From contig CALDMH010000184.1 of assembly GCA_937915565.1 (NCBI GenBank), positions 1 to 21,807 of the forward strand: a stretch of 21,807 bases of DNA, in the 5' to 3' direction. The DNA is from an uncultured Clostridia bacterium. GTDB taxonomy: Bacteria > Bacillota > Clostridia > Christensenellales > Borkfalkiaceae. This document shows, in pieces, positions 15,144-21,807 of the stretch. Position 1 is the stretch's first letter, and each line of letters starts with the position of its first letter. Made by a program: the position numbers and the translations under genes. The notes under the pieces were generated by a model that searched no databases, had not been told where the DNA came from, and worked only from the letters and a program-made list of their open reading frames with translations.

Positions 15144-16216
15144 TCCGAACACTTGGTTAAAAGCCCTTTCATTTCGAGAGAGACGGTGACGGCAAGCAAG
15201 TCGTAAATCTTCAAACCGAGCTTTTCGATGAGAGCGTCCGTTGAGTTTATACCCGATTTAATCGACTTATAGACCGACTTTTCAACGTCGTTCAACTGAA
15301 TTTCGGTTTTTTTGCCGAAAGACATTCTCATAAGAAAAGCCGCCTCTTCCGCATTCTCAATCATAGCCGCGCCGTTTTTAACGAGGCTTTTGCAAAGCTC
15401 GCCGGAAGCGACTCCGAGTCCGTAAGGAAAACAAGCTATTTCCCTGCCGTAATCGTTTGCGTAGTCCGCGGTGTATCTCGCTCCGCTGTTTTTGTTGCCG
15501 CTTGCGATAAACGTAACCTCGGATAATGCCGCGATTATTCTGTTCCTGACGGGATAAGAAAACGCCCTCGGCGAATAACCGCTCGGATTTTCGCTCATAA
15601 GCAATCCGTTTCGGGCTATTTCGTCCGCTAAATTTTGTTTGCTCGGCGGCGAAATCGGATAAACTCCGCTCGCCTGAACGGATATTAACCTTCCCGACGG
15701 GAGCGCGCCCTTTATCGCCGCGCTGTCCGCTCCGTCCGCAATGCCCGTCACGACGGTCGCTCCGTTTTCGGCAAGCTCTTTTGCGAGCTTTTCCGTTGCG
15801 GAAAGATATTGCGGCAAAGTCTTTCTCGAACCGACGAGCGAAATTTTATGCTCGGCTTTCAGCAATTCCGCATTGCCTTTGAGGTAAAGCGCGAGCGGCG
15901 GAACGGGCGTTTCTCTCAAAGCGTCGGGATAATAATCCCTCTTTTCGCCCTCCGATTTTATCGTGATAACCTCGTCCGCGCCGGATATTGCCGAAGCTAT
16001 GCGCTTTTCGACGTAATCCTTATCTTTCAGCATTTCGGCAAGCGATTTTCCCGTTGACGGCTCGCCGCGGTTTGCGAAAAACTCGCAAACTCCCGATGGA
16101 TTTTCGAGAATATCTCCCTTAAACCCGTCGATTAACGCCTTTTTGTATTTATATTCGAGGCCTTCCGTAGAATCGAGAAAAACTATCGCTCTTTCGATTG
16201 CCGTAAGCTTCGTCAT
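15122..16216 (-). CDS. dprA: DNA processing protein DprA (Smf)
   Basis: 364 residues. DprA loads RecA on incoming single strands during natural transformation. The Rossmann-like core is visible: LYLKGNAELLKAEHKISLVGSRK-type entry, GIADGADSAAIKGAL, SENPSGYSPRAFSYPVRNRIIAALS, and the C-terminal winged-helix (VEKSVYKSIKSGINSTDALIEKLG). The usual VVEA..SGSLITA segment reads TFIASGNKNSGARYTADYAN, somewhat divergent but with the Ser-Gly and Thr-Ala retained. Start overlaps the yifB stop by four bases (ATGA). With yifB/comM and radA in the same window, three transformation-associated recombination proteins are encoded; no DNA-uptake gene is seen. Confidence 0.96.
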   Translation of the reverse strand: MTKLTAIERAIVFLDSTEGLEYKYKKALIDGFKGDILENPSGVCEFFANRGEPSTGKSLAEMLKDKDYVEKRIASAISGADEVITIKSEGEKRDYYPDALRETPVPPLALYLKGNAELLKAEHKISLVGSRKTLPQYLSATEKLAKELAENGATVVTGIADGADSAAIKGALPSGRLISVQASGVYPISPPSKQNLADEIARNGLLMSENPSGYSPRAFSYPVRNRIIAALSEVTFIASGNKNSGARYTADYANDYGREIACFPYGLGVASGELCKSLVKNGAAMIENAEEAAFLMRMSFGKKTEIQLNDVEKSVYKSIKSGINSTDALIEKLGLKIYDLLAVTVSLEMKGLLTKCSDGKYEIT

Positions 16217-17730
16217 AATCCGTCACCTCTGTAACTTATCGCTTCGAGCAAATGCTTCGGCTCGATGTTTTCCGAAAGTTCCATATCGGCTATCGTGCGC
16301 GCCACTTTGATTATTCTGCTTCTCGCCCTTGCGGAAAGTTTAAGCGACTCGAACGCATATTTTAATATCTCTTCGCACTCTCGCGATAAAACGCAGTATT
16401 TTTTAAGATGTTTTTCGCTCATTTCGGCGTTTGAAGATATTCCGTCGTCCTTAAAACGCTCCGCCTGCAAGGCTCTCGTTCTGTTCACCCTTTTCCTGAC
16501 TTCCGCCGAACTTTCGGCCTCGGTTTTGTCGGTGAGTTCGTCGTATTTAACGTTATCGACGTTTATCCGAATATCCATTCTGTCAAGAAGCGGACCGGAA
16601 ATTTTTTCCCTGTATTTTTTGATTTGCGTGGGCGAACAGGTACATTCCCTGTCCTTCGAGCCGTAATAGCCGCAGGGACACGGATTCATACTGCCCACCA
16701 GCATAAAACTCGCGGGGTATTCGAGATTTGCTTTCACCCTAGTGACGGTTATAACTCTATCTTCGAGAGGTTGCCTCAAACTTTCCAGAACCGAACGGGG
16801 ATATTCGGGCATTTCGTCGAGAAAAAGCACTCCGTTGTGCGCGAGGCTTACAATCCCCGGTTTTGCCGACTGCCCGCCGCCGATTATCGAAATACTCGAA
16901 GCGGTGTGATGCGGACTCATAAACGGCCGCCTGTAAACGATGCCTTCCGTGCCTTTCATCTTTCCCGCCACGCTGTGAATTTTCGTGGTTTCCAGAGCTT
17001 CGCGGAAGCTCATATCGGGCATTATGGACGGTATGCACTTGGCGAGCATAGTTTTGCCCGCTCCCGGCGGACCTTCTAAAATTATATTGTGATTGCCGCT
17101 TACGGCAACTTCCAGAGCCCGCCTTGCGACGAACTGACCTTTAACGTATTTCAAATCGCAGTCGTATTCCGCGGTTTTATAAACGCGATTGTATTCCTTT
17201 CTCTCAACCGTTTTAAGTTCGGCTTTCCCTTCGAGATAATCGCAGACCGACTTCAAATCGGAAGCGGCAAGAACGGTTATTCCGTCTATAAAACTCCCCT
17301 CTTCGGCGTTTTCTTCGGGAATTATCATCTCCTTAACGCCTTTTTCGCGCGCGGAGATAAGTATCGGCAAAATGCCGTTCACTCCTCTTATTTTTCCGTC
17401 GAGCGACAACTCGCCTATCATTGCCGCGTCGAGTTTCGTTGCGGCAAGCCCCGCGTTGGCGGCGATTATTCCCACGGCTATGGGAAGGTCGAGCCCCGCG
17501 CCCTCCTTTTTAAGCTCGGCAGGAGCTAAATTTACCGTTATTTTATGAATGGGGAACTTTCTTCCGCTGTTTTTAATTGCGGAACGAACTCTTTCCTTCG
17601 ATTCTTTAACCGCGGCGTCGGGCAGGCCTACTATTTCAAACCCCGGAAGCCCTAAATTCGTATCGACTTCGACGTCGACTTCTCTTCCGTCAAGCCCCGT
17701 TAAAACGTAACCACGAGTTTTCGCTAACAT
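16213..17730 (-). CDS. comM: YifB/ComM family Mg-chelatase-like AAA+ ATPase
   Basis: 505 residues, the family's usual length. N-terminal S5/Lon-like domain (LDGREVDVEVDTNLGLPGF, VNLAPAELKKEGAGLDLPIA), Walker A GPPGAGKT near residues 220-227, Walker B GVLFLDEMPE, the family signature MNPCPCGYYG followed by a further CTC, and the C-terminal Mg-chelatase_C part with SARARSRIIKVARTIADME. ComM is a hexameric helicase that extends branch migration of integrating DNA in Gram-negatives; the role in Firmicutes is less defined. The start at 17730 has AGGGGA upstream and matches the family N-terminus; the longer open frame to 17949 reads into the gene before it. The operon position next to dprA supports a role in recombination. 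Confidence 0.95.
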   Translation of the reverse strand: MLAKTRGYVLTGLDGREVDVEVDTNLGLPGFEIVGLPDAAVKESKERVRSAIKNSGRKFPIHKITVNLAPAELKKEGAGLDLPIAVGIIAANAGLAATKLDAAMIGELSLDGKIRGVNGILPILISAREKGVKEMIIPEENAEEGSFIDGITVLAASDLKSVCDYLEGKAELKTVERKEYNRVYKTAEYDCDLKYVKGQFVARRALEVAVSGNHNIILEGPPGAGKTMLAKCIPSIMPDMSFREALETTKIHSVAGKMKGTEGIVYRRPFMSPHHTASSISIIGGGQSAKPGIVSLAHNGVLFLDEMPEYPRSVLESLRQPLEDRVITVTRVKANLEYPASFMLVGSMNPCPCGYYGSKDRECTCSPTQIKKYREKISGPLLDRMDIRINVDNVKYDELTDKTEAESSAEVRKRVNRTRALQAERFKDDGISSNAEMSEKHLKKYCVLSRECEEILKYAFESLKLSARARSRIIKVARTIADMELSENIEPKHLLEAISYRGDGL

Positions 17731-17753
17731 AATCCCCTTTTTCTTCCTTTCGT

Positions 17754-19562
17754 TTAAATTTGCCAACCGTAAAGAACATTCTTCGCCGTTTCCGAAACGG
17801 CAATCCCGGCGTAACCGACGTAATTCATCGCAAAAGCCGCAAGGCACACGCACACGAGAACCGTCGCCACGGTTTTGATTTTTTCGCCGAAAATTCTCAC
17901 GGCAAGATGAAGCGCGAGCGCGGCCACGAGCGAATAAAACGCCGAACATAAAGCGAAATCGGTTGCAAAATCGCCCTTGCCGAACGTAAGCGCGACGAAA
18001 GCCGAAACGAAAGCCGTTAAAATGAGCTTCGTTTTGTTTGCGGAACGGCCGAGCGCGTTTCCGATTTTTTCTTTTTTATTTAAAACGAGCGCGATTATTA
18101 TGAACGCGAGCGAAACCAAACACAAAGCCGAAGTAAAATAATTCGCAAACGCGAAGTATCCTCCGCCGAGGTTTTCGCTGCCGAAACCCGCAAGCAATTT
18201 TACGGGAATCACGCTCTCGCCAAATCCGAACGACGAGCCTATAAACGCAAACGCCCCGCCGATAAATCCGCCTCGATAGGCTTTGGCAAGCGCAGAGCCT
18301 ACGAACGCGTAAGACACAAGCAATATTATTATCGGAAGAACGACGAACGAGCAAGCGACGGAAACGAAATAAAAGATTTTCTTTCCGCGGTAAGCAACGT
18401 AAACGTCCTCCTTTTCAAGTCCCTTAGCCGCTTTTTCGTCCTCTTTATATCTTTTTGCACCCCTTACCGCCGCATAGCCGACTATCGCCCCGAGCCCTGA
18501 AATCAAAACGAGCAACGAAGCGTTCGCCGCAACGGATAAGCCGAAGAACAATCCCGAAAGCCCGATATGGATTATCGCGCTCTCTCTGTCCTCGACGTAA
18601 TAGTCCTCGACGAAAAATTTCATAGCGAAATAAAACGCGTAAACGGCAAAGCAGGCCGAAATCGAATTACAAGCCGTGAGCGACGCCGCGAAAATGCTTC
18701 CGCAAGTTAAACATACGAGTAAAGCGAAAACCGAAAGCCGAGCGTTTCCGAAAAGCAAATCAACAATCAAATAAACCGCTATAAGCGCGGCAAAGCCCGC
18801 AAGAAGCGACGGGAAACGCAAACCGAAGGTGTTAAGCCCGAAAACCGCAACCGACAAAGCGTTGAGTTCGGCGTTTAAAATTCCTTGCCCGAACGAACGC
18901 CCCTGATTTCGCATCACCGTTTTAACCGCGGCAATTTCTTCAAGCTCCTTATCCGTAAAATTGTTCGCTTTCGACTTCGACGCCGTGAACGACGAGCTTT
19001 CGTCGCAAATATTCGCGTGCCCGGTTTCCGAGCCTATATCCGAGCCGTATTTATATTCGGCGCGAAGAACGTTTCCGTCCTTATCGACGAACGCGACCTC
19101 GTAAATATCCATTTCGTCAACCGTGCTTATTTTAACTCTATCGTAACTGCTTGCTTTTTCCCCGTCGTAAATAAGCGTCCATTTATATCCGCCGCTGCCG
19201 TGATTGACGTAAATCCTGCCGTTTTCGTCGTCGCCTACGCGTTCGGAAAAATGAGTGTCGTCGCCCGAGCGCATTTTAAAATCGAAAATTATATTGACGT
19301 AAGAATTTCCGTCGGCGTCGGTTTTTGAAGAACGAATTTCGCCGACGTAAGCGTAAACCTTTTTCGTTCCCTTCTCCACGTCGAGCGTAACGTTGCTCGA
19401 TTTCGACGGAGAAATTTTACCCCCGTCGGTAAGTTCCACCTTAACCGTTGAAAAAGCCGTTTGCGGAGCTTTTACGCTCGTGGCGGCAAAACCGCAGGTA
19501 AGAGCGTAGAAAAGCGCGAGCGCGATAAGCGTGATATAAAATAATGATTTGTTAGTTTTCAT
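17754..19562 (-). CDS. PMT/GT39-like multi-spanning membrane protein with extracytoplasmic domain
   Basis: 602 residues from the ATG at 19562 (AAGGA upstream; a start 42 codons earlier would lie upstream of the predicted transcription start). Residues about 7-28 form a signal anchor, about 30-200 a polar, beta-rich extracytoplasmic domain, and from about 225 there are around ten hydrophobic spans. The stretch VFGLNTFGLRFPSLLAGFAALIAVYLIVDLLF resembles the block after the first loop of protein-mannosyltransferase-type (GT39/ArnT-like) enzymes, which use lipid-linked sugars. However, the family's Asp-Glu and His-Pro-Pro-Leu motifs just before it read TDKELEE and NAEL, and the usual Asp in the next helix pair is not obvious (TACNSISA). 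It may be a divergent or inactive relative. Function unknown; 23 bases before yifB and first in the nine-gene run. Confidence 0.6.
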   Translation of the reverse strand: MKTNKSLFYITLIALALFYALTCGFAATSVKAPQTAFSTVKVELTDGGKISPSKSSNVTLDVEKGTKKVYAYVGEIRSSKTDADGNSYVNIIFDFKMRSGDDTHFSERVGDDENGRIYVNHGSGGYKWTLIYDGEKASSYDRVKISTVDEMDIYEVAFVDKDGNVLRAEYKYGSDIGSETGHANICDESSSFTASKSKANNFTDKELEEIAAVKTVMRNQGRSFGQGILNAELNALSVAVFGLNTFGLRFPSLLAGFAALIAVYLIVDLLFGNARLSVFALLVCLTCGSIFAASLTACNSISACFAVYAFYFAMKFFVEDYYVEDRESAIIHIGLSGLFFGLSVAANASLLVLISGLGAIVGYAAVRGAKRYKEDEKAAKGLEKEDVYVAYRGKKIFYFVSVACSFVVLPIIILLVSYAFVGSALAKAYRGGFIGGAFAFIGSSFGFGESVIPVKLLAGFGSENLGGGYFAFANYFTSALCLVSLAFIIIALVLNKKEKIGNALGRSANKTKLILTAFVSAFVALTFGKGDFATDFALCSAFYSLVAALALHLAVRIFGEKIKTVATVLVCVCLAAFAMNYVGYAGIAVSETAKNVLYGWQI

Positions 19563-19635
19563 AAGCTTTTCCTTATAATAAGCGTTTCCTTTAAAACCGT
19601 CCCCGTTTTCGGCACTCCGCGCCAAACACACAATT

Positions 19636-19664
19636 ACTATACAACTTATTTCGGGGTTTGTAAA
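19636..19664 (-). promoter_or_regulatory. Promoter of the nine-gene minus-strand run
   Basis: On the reverse strand TTTACA (19659-19664) and TATAGT (19636-19641) are 17 bases apart, each 5 of 6 to consensus. Start near 19629 gives a leader of about 66 bases before the PMT-like gene. No comparably good promoter was seen between the downstream genes. Confidence 0.65.
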
Positions 19665-19687
19665 TCGTTTTTTCGGATTTTCTTTCA

Positions 19688-19715
19688 CTTTTCATAATAT
19701 ATATATAATGAAAAG
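19688..19715. repeat. AT-rich palindrome upstream of the promoter
   Basis: Arms CTTTTCAT and ATGAAAAG (19688-19695, 19708-19715) flank an alternating TA stretch. It lies 24 bases upstream of the -35 box and could be a regulator site or a UP-like element; nothing more can be said. Confidence 0.45.
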
Positions 19716-19812
19716 CGTTTTTTCGCCGAATTTCCCCTTTTATGCGTACCGAAATCCCCCTTAATACGCGACTTTTCCATCTTTTACAAACGCTTCGTTT
19801 CTCTTTTATAAA

Positions 19813-19857
19813 CGCCCTCCGCGGGCGATTGTTTTTTTCAATCGCCCGCGAAGGGCG
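19813..19857. repeat. Long near-perfect inverted repeat
   Basis: Arms 19813-19831 and 19839-19857 pair at 18 of 19 positions (single C/A mismatch at 19819/19851) around a loop of seven T. The stem is GC-rich. No T-tract follows on either strand beyond TTTAT on the reverse strand, so it is not a textbook terminator. Confidence 0.75.
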
Positions 19858-19931
19858 CAAAAAACGGAAACAACGCCAAAGAAACACAAAGAAAAACGCA
19901 AAAAAATTCGACGGAACGACGAAAAAAGCGC

Positions 19932-19960
19932 AAAAAAAAAGCTCGGAAAACCGAACTTTC
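19932..19960 (-). terminator. rplS terminator
   Basis: On the reverse strand a 9-bp stem including GTTCGG/CCGAGC (one G-T pair) with a TTTT loop is followed by nine to ten T (19932-19940). It lies about 75 bases after the rplS stop. Confidence 0.85.
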
Positions 19961-20035
19961 TTTTCGTGATGATGATTTAAGCGTTTTGGTTGTTATGCGC
20001 TTTCGCGATAAGCCGTTACGCTTTGCAATCGGAAA

Positions 20036-20377
20036 TTAAAGGATTTCTTCAACTTTCGCAGCCTTACCGGTGAGATTACGAAGATAATAAAGTTTCGCTC
20101 TTCTTACCTTACCTCTCTTAACAACCGTGATTCCGGCAATTTTGGGAGAATGAACGGGGAACGTTCTTTCAACGCCGATACCGTAAGAAATTCTTCTGAC
20201 GGTGAAGGTTTCTCTGATTCCGCCGTTCTTTTTGGCGATAACGATACCTTCGTAATTCTGGATTCTCTCCTTTGCGCCTTCGATAACCTTAACGGAAACT
20301 CTGACAGTGTCGCCAACGGCGAATGCGGGAACTTCGTCTTTAAGGTTCTCTTTCTCGATTTGTTCAATAATCGTCAT
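20036..20377 (-). CDS. rplS: 50S ribosomal protein L19
   Basis: 113 residues, normal for bL19, which sits at the 30S-50S interface. Family blocks: PAFAVGDTVRVSVKVIEGAKERIQNYEGIVIAKK, RRISYGIGVERTFPVHSPKI and VVKRGKVRRAKLYYLRNL. The start at 20377 is chosen because a perfect GGAGGT lies seven bases upstream; the earlier in-frame ATG at 20392 overlaps that site. Here rplS is alone with its own promoter and terminator, not in the usual rpsP-rimM-trmD-rplS group. Confidence 0.98.
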   Translation of the reverse strand: MTIIEQIEKENLKDEVPAFAVGDTVRVSVKVIEGAKERIQNYEGIVIAKKNGGIRETFTVRRISYGIGVERTFPVHSPKIAGITVVKRGKVRRAKLYYLRNLTGKAAKVEEIL

Positions 20378-20440
20378 GACTTTTACCTCCATTATTACGC
20401 GACGTTCATAGCCGTTTAAGCCAGCGGACCGCCCGAAGTC
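20378..20440 (-). promoter_or_regulatory. rplS leader, possible L19 autoregulatory leader
   Basis: About 63 bases between predicted start and the ATG, containing self-complementary GCGGTCCGC and GGC-rich pieces. L19 leaders are known upstream of rplS in Firmicutes, but I cannot confirm the fold by eye. Confidence 0.3.
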
Positions 20441-20446
20441 TTTGAT

Positions 20447-20475
20447 ATTTTATCATATACCGAAAAAAATAGCAA
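20447..20475 (-). promoter_or_regulatory. rplS promoter
   Basis: On the reverse strand TTGCTA (20470-20475) and TAAAAT (20447-20452) are 17 bases apart. The spacer is T-rich. Start near 20440. Confidence 0.65.
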
Positions 20476-20572
20476 GCGTTTTTTTGCGTTAATTTTACTT
20501 TTTTCGGATATTTATCTCATTTAACAACCGTTTAACTGTCGTTTACGGTTATTTATCGGCCGTTTATTTTTG

Positions 20573-20588
20573 GTCGGCATAAGCCGAC
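20573..20588. repeat. Small perfect hairpin in the fucU-rplS spacer
   Basis: GTCGGC and GCCGAC pair around ATAA. It sits in 229 bases (20476-20704) without a gene; the surroundings contain several CGTTTA and CGGCGTAG-like repeats of unclear meaning and, at the right end, a terminator. Confidence 0.5.
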
Positions 20589-20646
20589 GTAGACCGGCAG
20601 CTCGGCGTAGGCCTTACAGCCCATCGAAAGGTTAATAACGCCTTGC

Positions 20647-20700
20647 GGAAAAAATAAAGAGCCGCGCCTGCGTTTTCACGCAGGCGCGGCTCGGTTTTTA
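20647..20700. terminator. Bidirectional terminator after fucU
   Basis: A perfect 14-bp GC-rich stem (20659-20672 with 20679-20692) with loop TTTTCA. The reverse strand continues TTTATTTTTT and the forward strand GGTTTTTAAA. It ends the fucU transcript, whose stop codon is 13 bases away. Confidence 0.92.
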
Positions 20701-20704
20701 AAGA

Positions 20705-21133
20705 TTAAATAACTCCTTTTTTAAGGATTACGTTGGCGTAAACCGCCGCTTCGCCCGTCGCAATCACGGCGTAAGCCTTTTGCGCGCGCTTATAAAACTC
20801 GAAACGGTCGATGTTGCCCACGCGCACGTTCGCGTCGTGTTTTTCGGCAACGGCCTTATATTCCTCCCAGATAACCGGGTTTATTTTGCCTTTATCGCAA
20901 TCCATAAGCTGCATCAGGATAAAGTTCGGGTCGGAATAAGTGTCGAGCGGAATGAGTTGAAGGCAGGCGTCCAGCATCGCCGTACCGCTTATTCCGTCCG
21001 CGCGGATAACTCTCTGCCCGAAATTCTCGCTCGGGAAATTCCCGTCCGCGATAACGATTTCGTCGCCGTGCCCCATTTCGCAAAGAACCTTGACAAGTTC
21101 GGGGCTTACGATTTTTGAAATTCCTTTTAACAT
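20705..21133 (-). CDS. fucU: RbsD/FucU family sugar mutarotase (probable L-fucose mutarotase)
   Basis: 142 residues, matching the length of E. coli FucU. Begins MLKGISKIVSPELVKVLCEM with the conserved GHGDEIVIADGNFP loop (His22 as the likely catalytic residue) and ends FYKRAQKAYAVIATGEAAVYANVILKKGV, the FucU rather than RbsD signature. The family interconverts alpha and beta anomers of L-fucose or ribose before phosphorylation or isomerisation. GGAGA lies before the ATG. No fucose isomerase, kinase, aldolase or transporter is in the window, so the substrate is unproven. It lies 65 bases after the methyltransferase and may be cotranscribed with it. Confidence 0.93.
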   Translation of the reverse strand: MLKGISKIVSPELVKVLCEMGHGDEIVIADGNFPSENFGQRVIRADGISGTAMLDACLQLIPLDTYSDPNFILMQLMDCDKGKINPVIWEEYKAVAEKHDANVRVGNIDRFEFYKRAQKAYAVIATGEAAVYANVILKKGVI

Positions 21134-21165
21134 AGTTTCTCCTTTTTTCGTTTTGTTTTATTTTC

Positions 21166-21181
21166 TCGCGCTCTCGCGCGA
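21166..21181. repeat. Small hairpin between the methyltransferase and fucU
   Basis: TCGCGC and GCGCGA pair perfectly around four bases. No T-tract follows, so read-through into fucU remains likely. Confidence 0.4.
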
Positions 21182-21198
21182 ATATTATTCCCGTTCGT

Positions 21199-21807
21199 TT
21201 ATCGTTCGTTTCGATTTTTCGGCGGAGCGGCCAGCATCGCGTAATAATTACATTCGAGTTTCCCGTTGTAAATTTTGCGCTTTTTATCGGCTTTTCTCCC
21301 GAACAACCGCTCGAAATCGTCCACGGAAGTGAGGGTGTAGCAACACCATTCGTCAAGGCTTTTAACCACCTTTCCGAAATCCTTATAAAGCTTCTCTATC
21401 TCCCTTCTCTCGGAAAGCCTTTCGCCGTAAGGGGGATTTGAAATTATAACCCCGTGGGAAAAACGCGACGAAAAATCGCGCATATCTGCTCTTTGAAAAT
21501 GAATTTTATCCTTAACGCCGGCAATTTCCGCGTGTTTTCTTGCAAGTTTCAGTTGCTTTTCGTCAATATCGAATCCGCTTATGCGAACTTCCTTTCCAAG
21601 GTCGATTTCCCCTGCGGCTTTCTCTTTTATCTTATCGAAAATCGCTCTGTCGACGTTTTTCCAATGAAGAAAATCGAAATCCCTGTTCATTCCGCTCGGA
21701 ACGTTGGCCGCAATTAAAGCCGCCTCCACGGGAATCGTTCCCGTTCCGCAAAACAAATCGGCCAAAGGCCTTGAAGGATTCCACACGGAAAGCTCTATGA
21801 GCGCGGC
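21199..21807 (-). CDS. THUMP-family class I SAM-dependent RNA methyltransferase (N-terminus cut by window edge)
   Basis: The last 202 codons are visible; the frame is open to the window edge. Motif I reads DLFCGTGTIPVEAALIA, the acidic residue after motif II is in GFDIDEKQLKLARKHAE, an ADMRDF segment follows, and the catalytic motif IV is SNPPYGERL, typical of N2-guanine methyltransferases acting on rRNA (the B. subtilis YpsC / E. coli RlmL N-terminal half group). The THUMP domain would be in the missing part. The likely target is a 23S rRNA guanine, by family only. A GTG at 21784-21786 is internal, not the start: the codons before it continue the family sequence (AALIELSVW). Confidence 0.88.
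   Translation of the reverse strand, partial: AALIELSVWNPSRPLADLFCGTGTIPVEAALIAANVPSGMNRDFDFLHWKNVDRAIFDKIKEKAAGEIDLGKEVRISGFDIDEKQLKLARKHAEIAGVKDKIHFQRADMRDFSSRFSHGVIISNPPYGERLSERREIEKLYKDFGKVVKSLDEWCCYTLTSVDDFERLFGRKADKKRKIYNGKLECNYYAMLAAPPKNRNER

Larger units (their letters stand above)
19563..20035. other. Non-coding region between rplS and the PMT-like gene
   Basis: 473 bases without a credible gene. From left to right it holds the PMT-gene leader and promoter, an AT palindrome, a long hairpin, an A-rich forward-strand tract (about 19858-19940, with many AAAA runs) and the rplS terminator. The short open frames here have no family resemblance and overlap these signals. Confidence 0.7.

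Noticed and set aside
17731..17949. N-terminal extension of YifB/ComM
   Set aside because: It overlaps the end of the PMT-like gene on the same strand, and its Arg/Cys-rich sequence is not part of the family; the start at 17730 has a ribosome site.
19591..19887. 98-codon reverse-strand frame rich in Arg and Lys
   Set aside because: It spans the promoter, the AT palindrome and the long hairpin, has no recognisable domain and no good ribosome site.

Overview
The window reads as a chromosomal housekeeping segment of a Bacillota bacterium, most likely an uncultured gut-type member of Clostridia. Supporting signs are the dprA-topA-trmFO-hslV-hslU order (familiar from Firmicutes), ispDF next to radA near rpoB, folate-dependent TrmFO, strong GGAGG-type ribosome sites, sigma-A-like promoters and a BspA-type leucine-rich-repeat lipoprotein. 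The taxon is an inference; no rRNA or tRNA gene is visible. No transposase, phage gene, CRISPR array or integrase was seen.

Layout. (1) 1-2581, minus: the first 860 codons of rpoB, with a consensus promoter and a leader of about 255 nt. It diverges from (2) a plus-strand group: rqcP (ribosome-associated quality control), a fused ispDF (isoprenoid precursor synthesis) and radA (recombination). radA is followed at once by a degenerate 7-bp tandem repeat and a strong bidirectional terminator. (3) 6042-7681: a divergent pair, a secreted LRR lipoprotein (minus) and a 70-residue XRE-type regulator (plus), separated by a compact set of nested palindromes and two overlapping promoters. (4) 7700-19664, minus: nine closely spaced genes, from a promoter at 19636-19664 to a terminator at 7700-7748: a PMT-like membrane protein, yifB/comM, dprA, topA, trmFO, hslV, hslU, hisS, trxA. 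Several junctions overlap by 4 bp. (5) 19563-20704: rplS alone with its own promoter and terminator, flanked by hairpin-rich non-coding DNA. (6) 20705-21807, minus: fucU-type mutarotase and the C-terminal part of a THUMP-family RNA methyltransferase, cut by the window edge.

How the genes fit together. Most are core functions: transcription (rpoB), translation and tRNA/rRNA modification (hisS, trmFO, rplS, methyltransferase, rqcP), DNA topology and natural-transformation/recombination proteins (topA, dprA, yifB/comM, radA), proteolysis (hslVU), redox (trxA) and isoprenoids (ispDF). The accessory elements are the lipoprotein/regulator pair and the PMT-like membrane protein.

Points most worth a second look: the lipoprotein/XRE module with an operator-like palindrome inside one promoter and abutting the other, and an apparently leaderless regulator mRNA; a conservative Arg-to-Lys change in the rifamycin pocket of RpoB; a homopolymer-rich stretch that removes the conserved ARPF loop of IspD without breaking the frame; the heptad repeat behind radA; a triplicated dprA 3' end; and a PMT-like protein that seems to lack the family's catalytic motifs. 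All calls come from reading the sequence; no database search was run.
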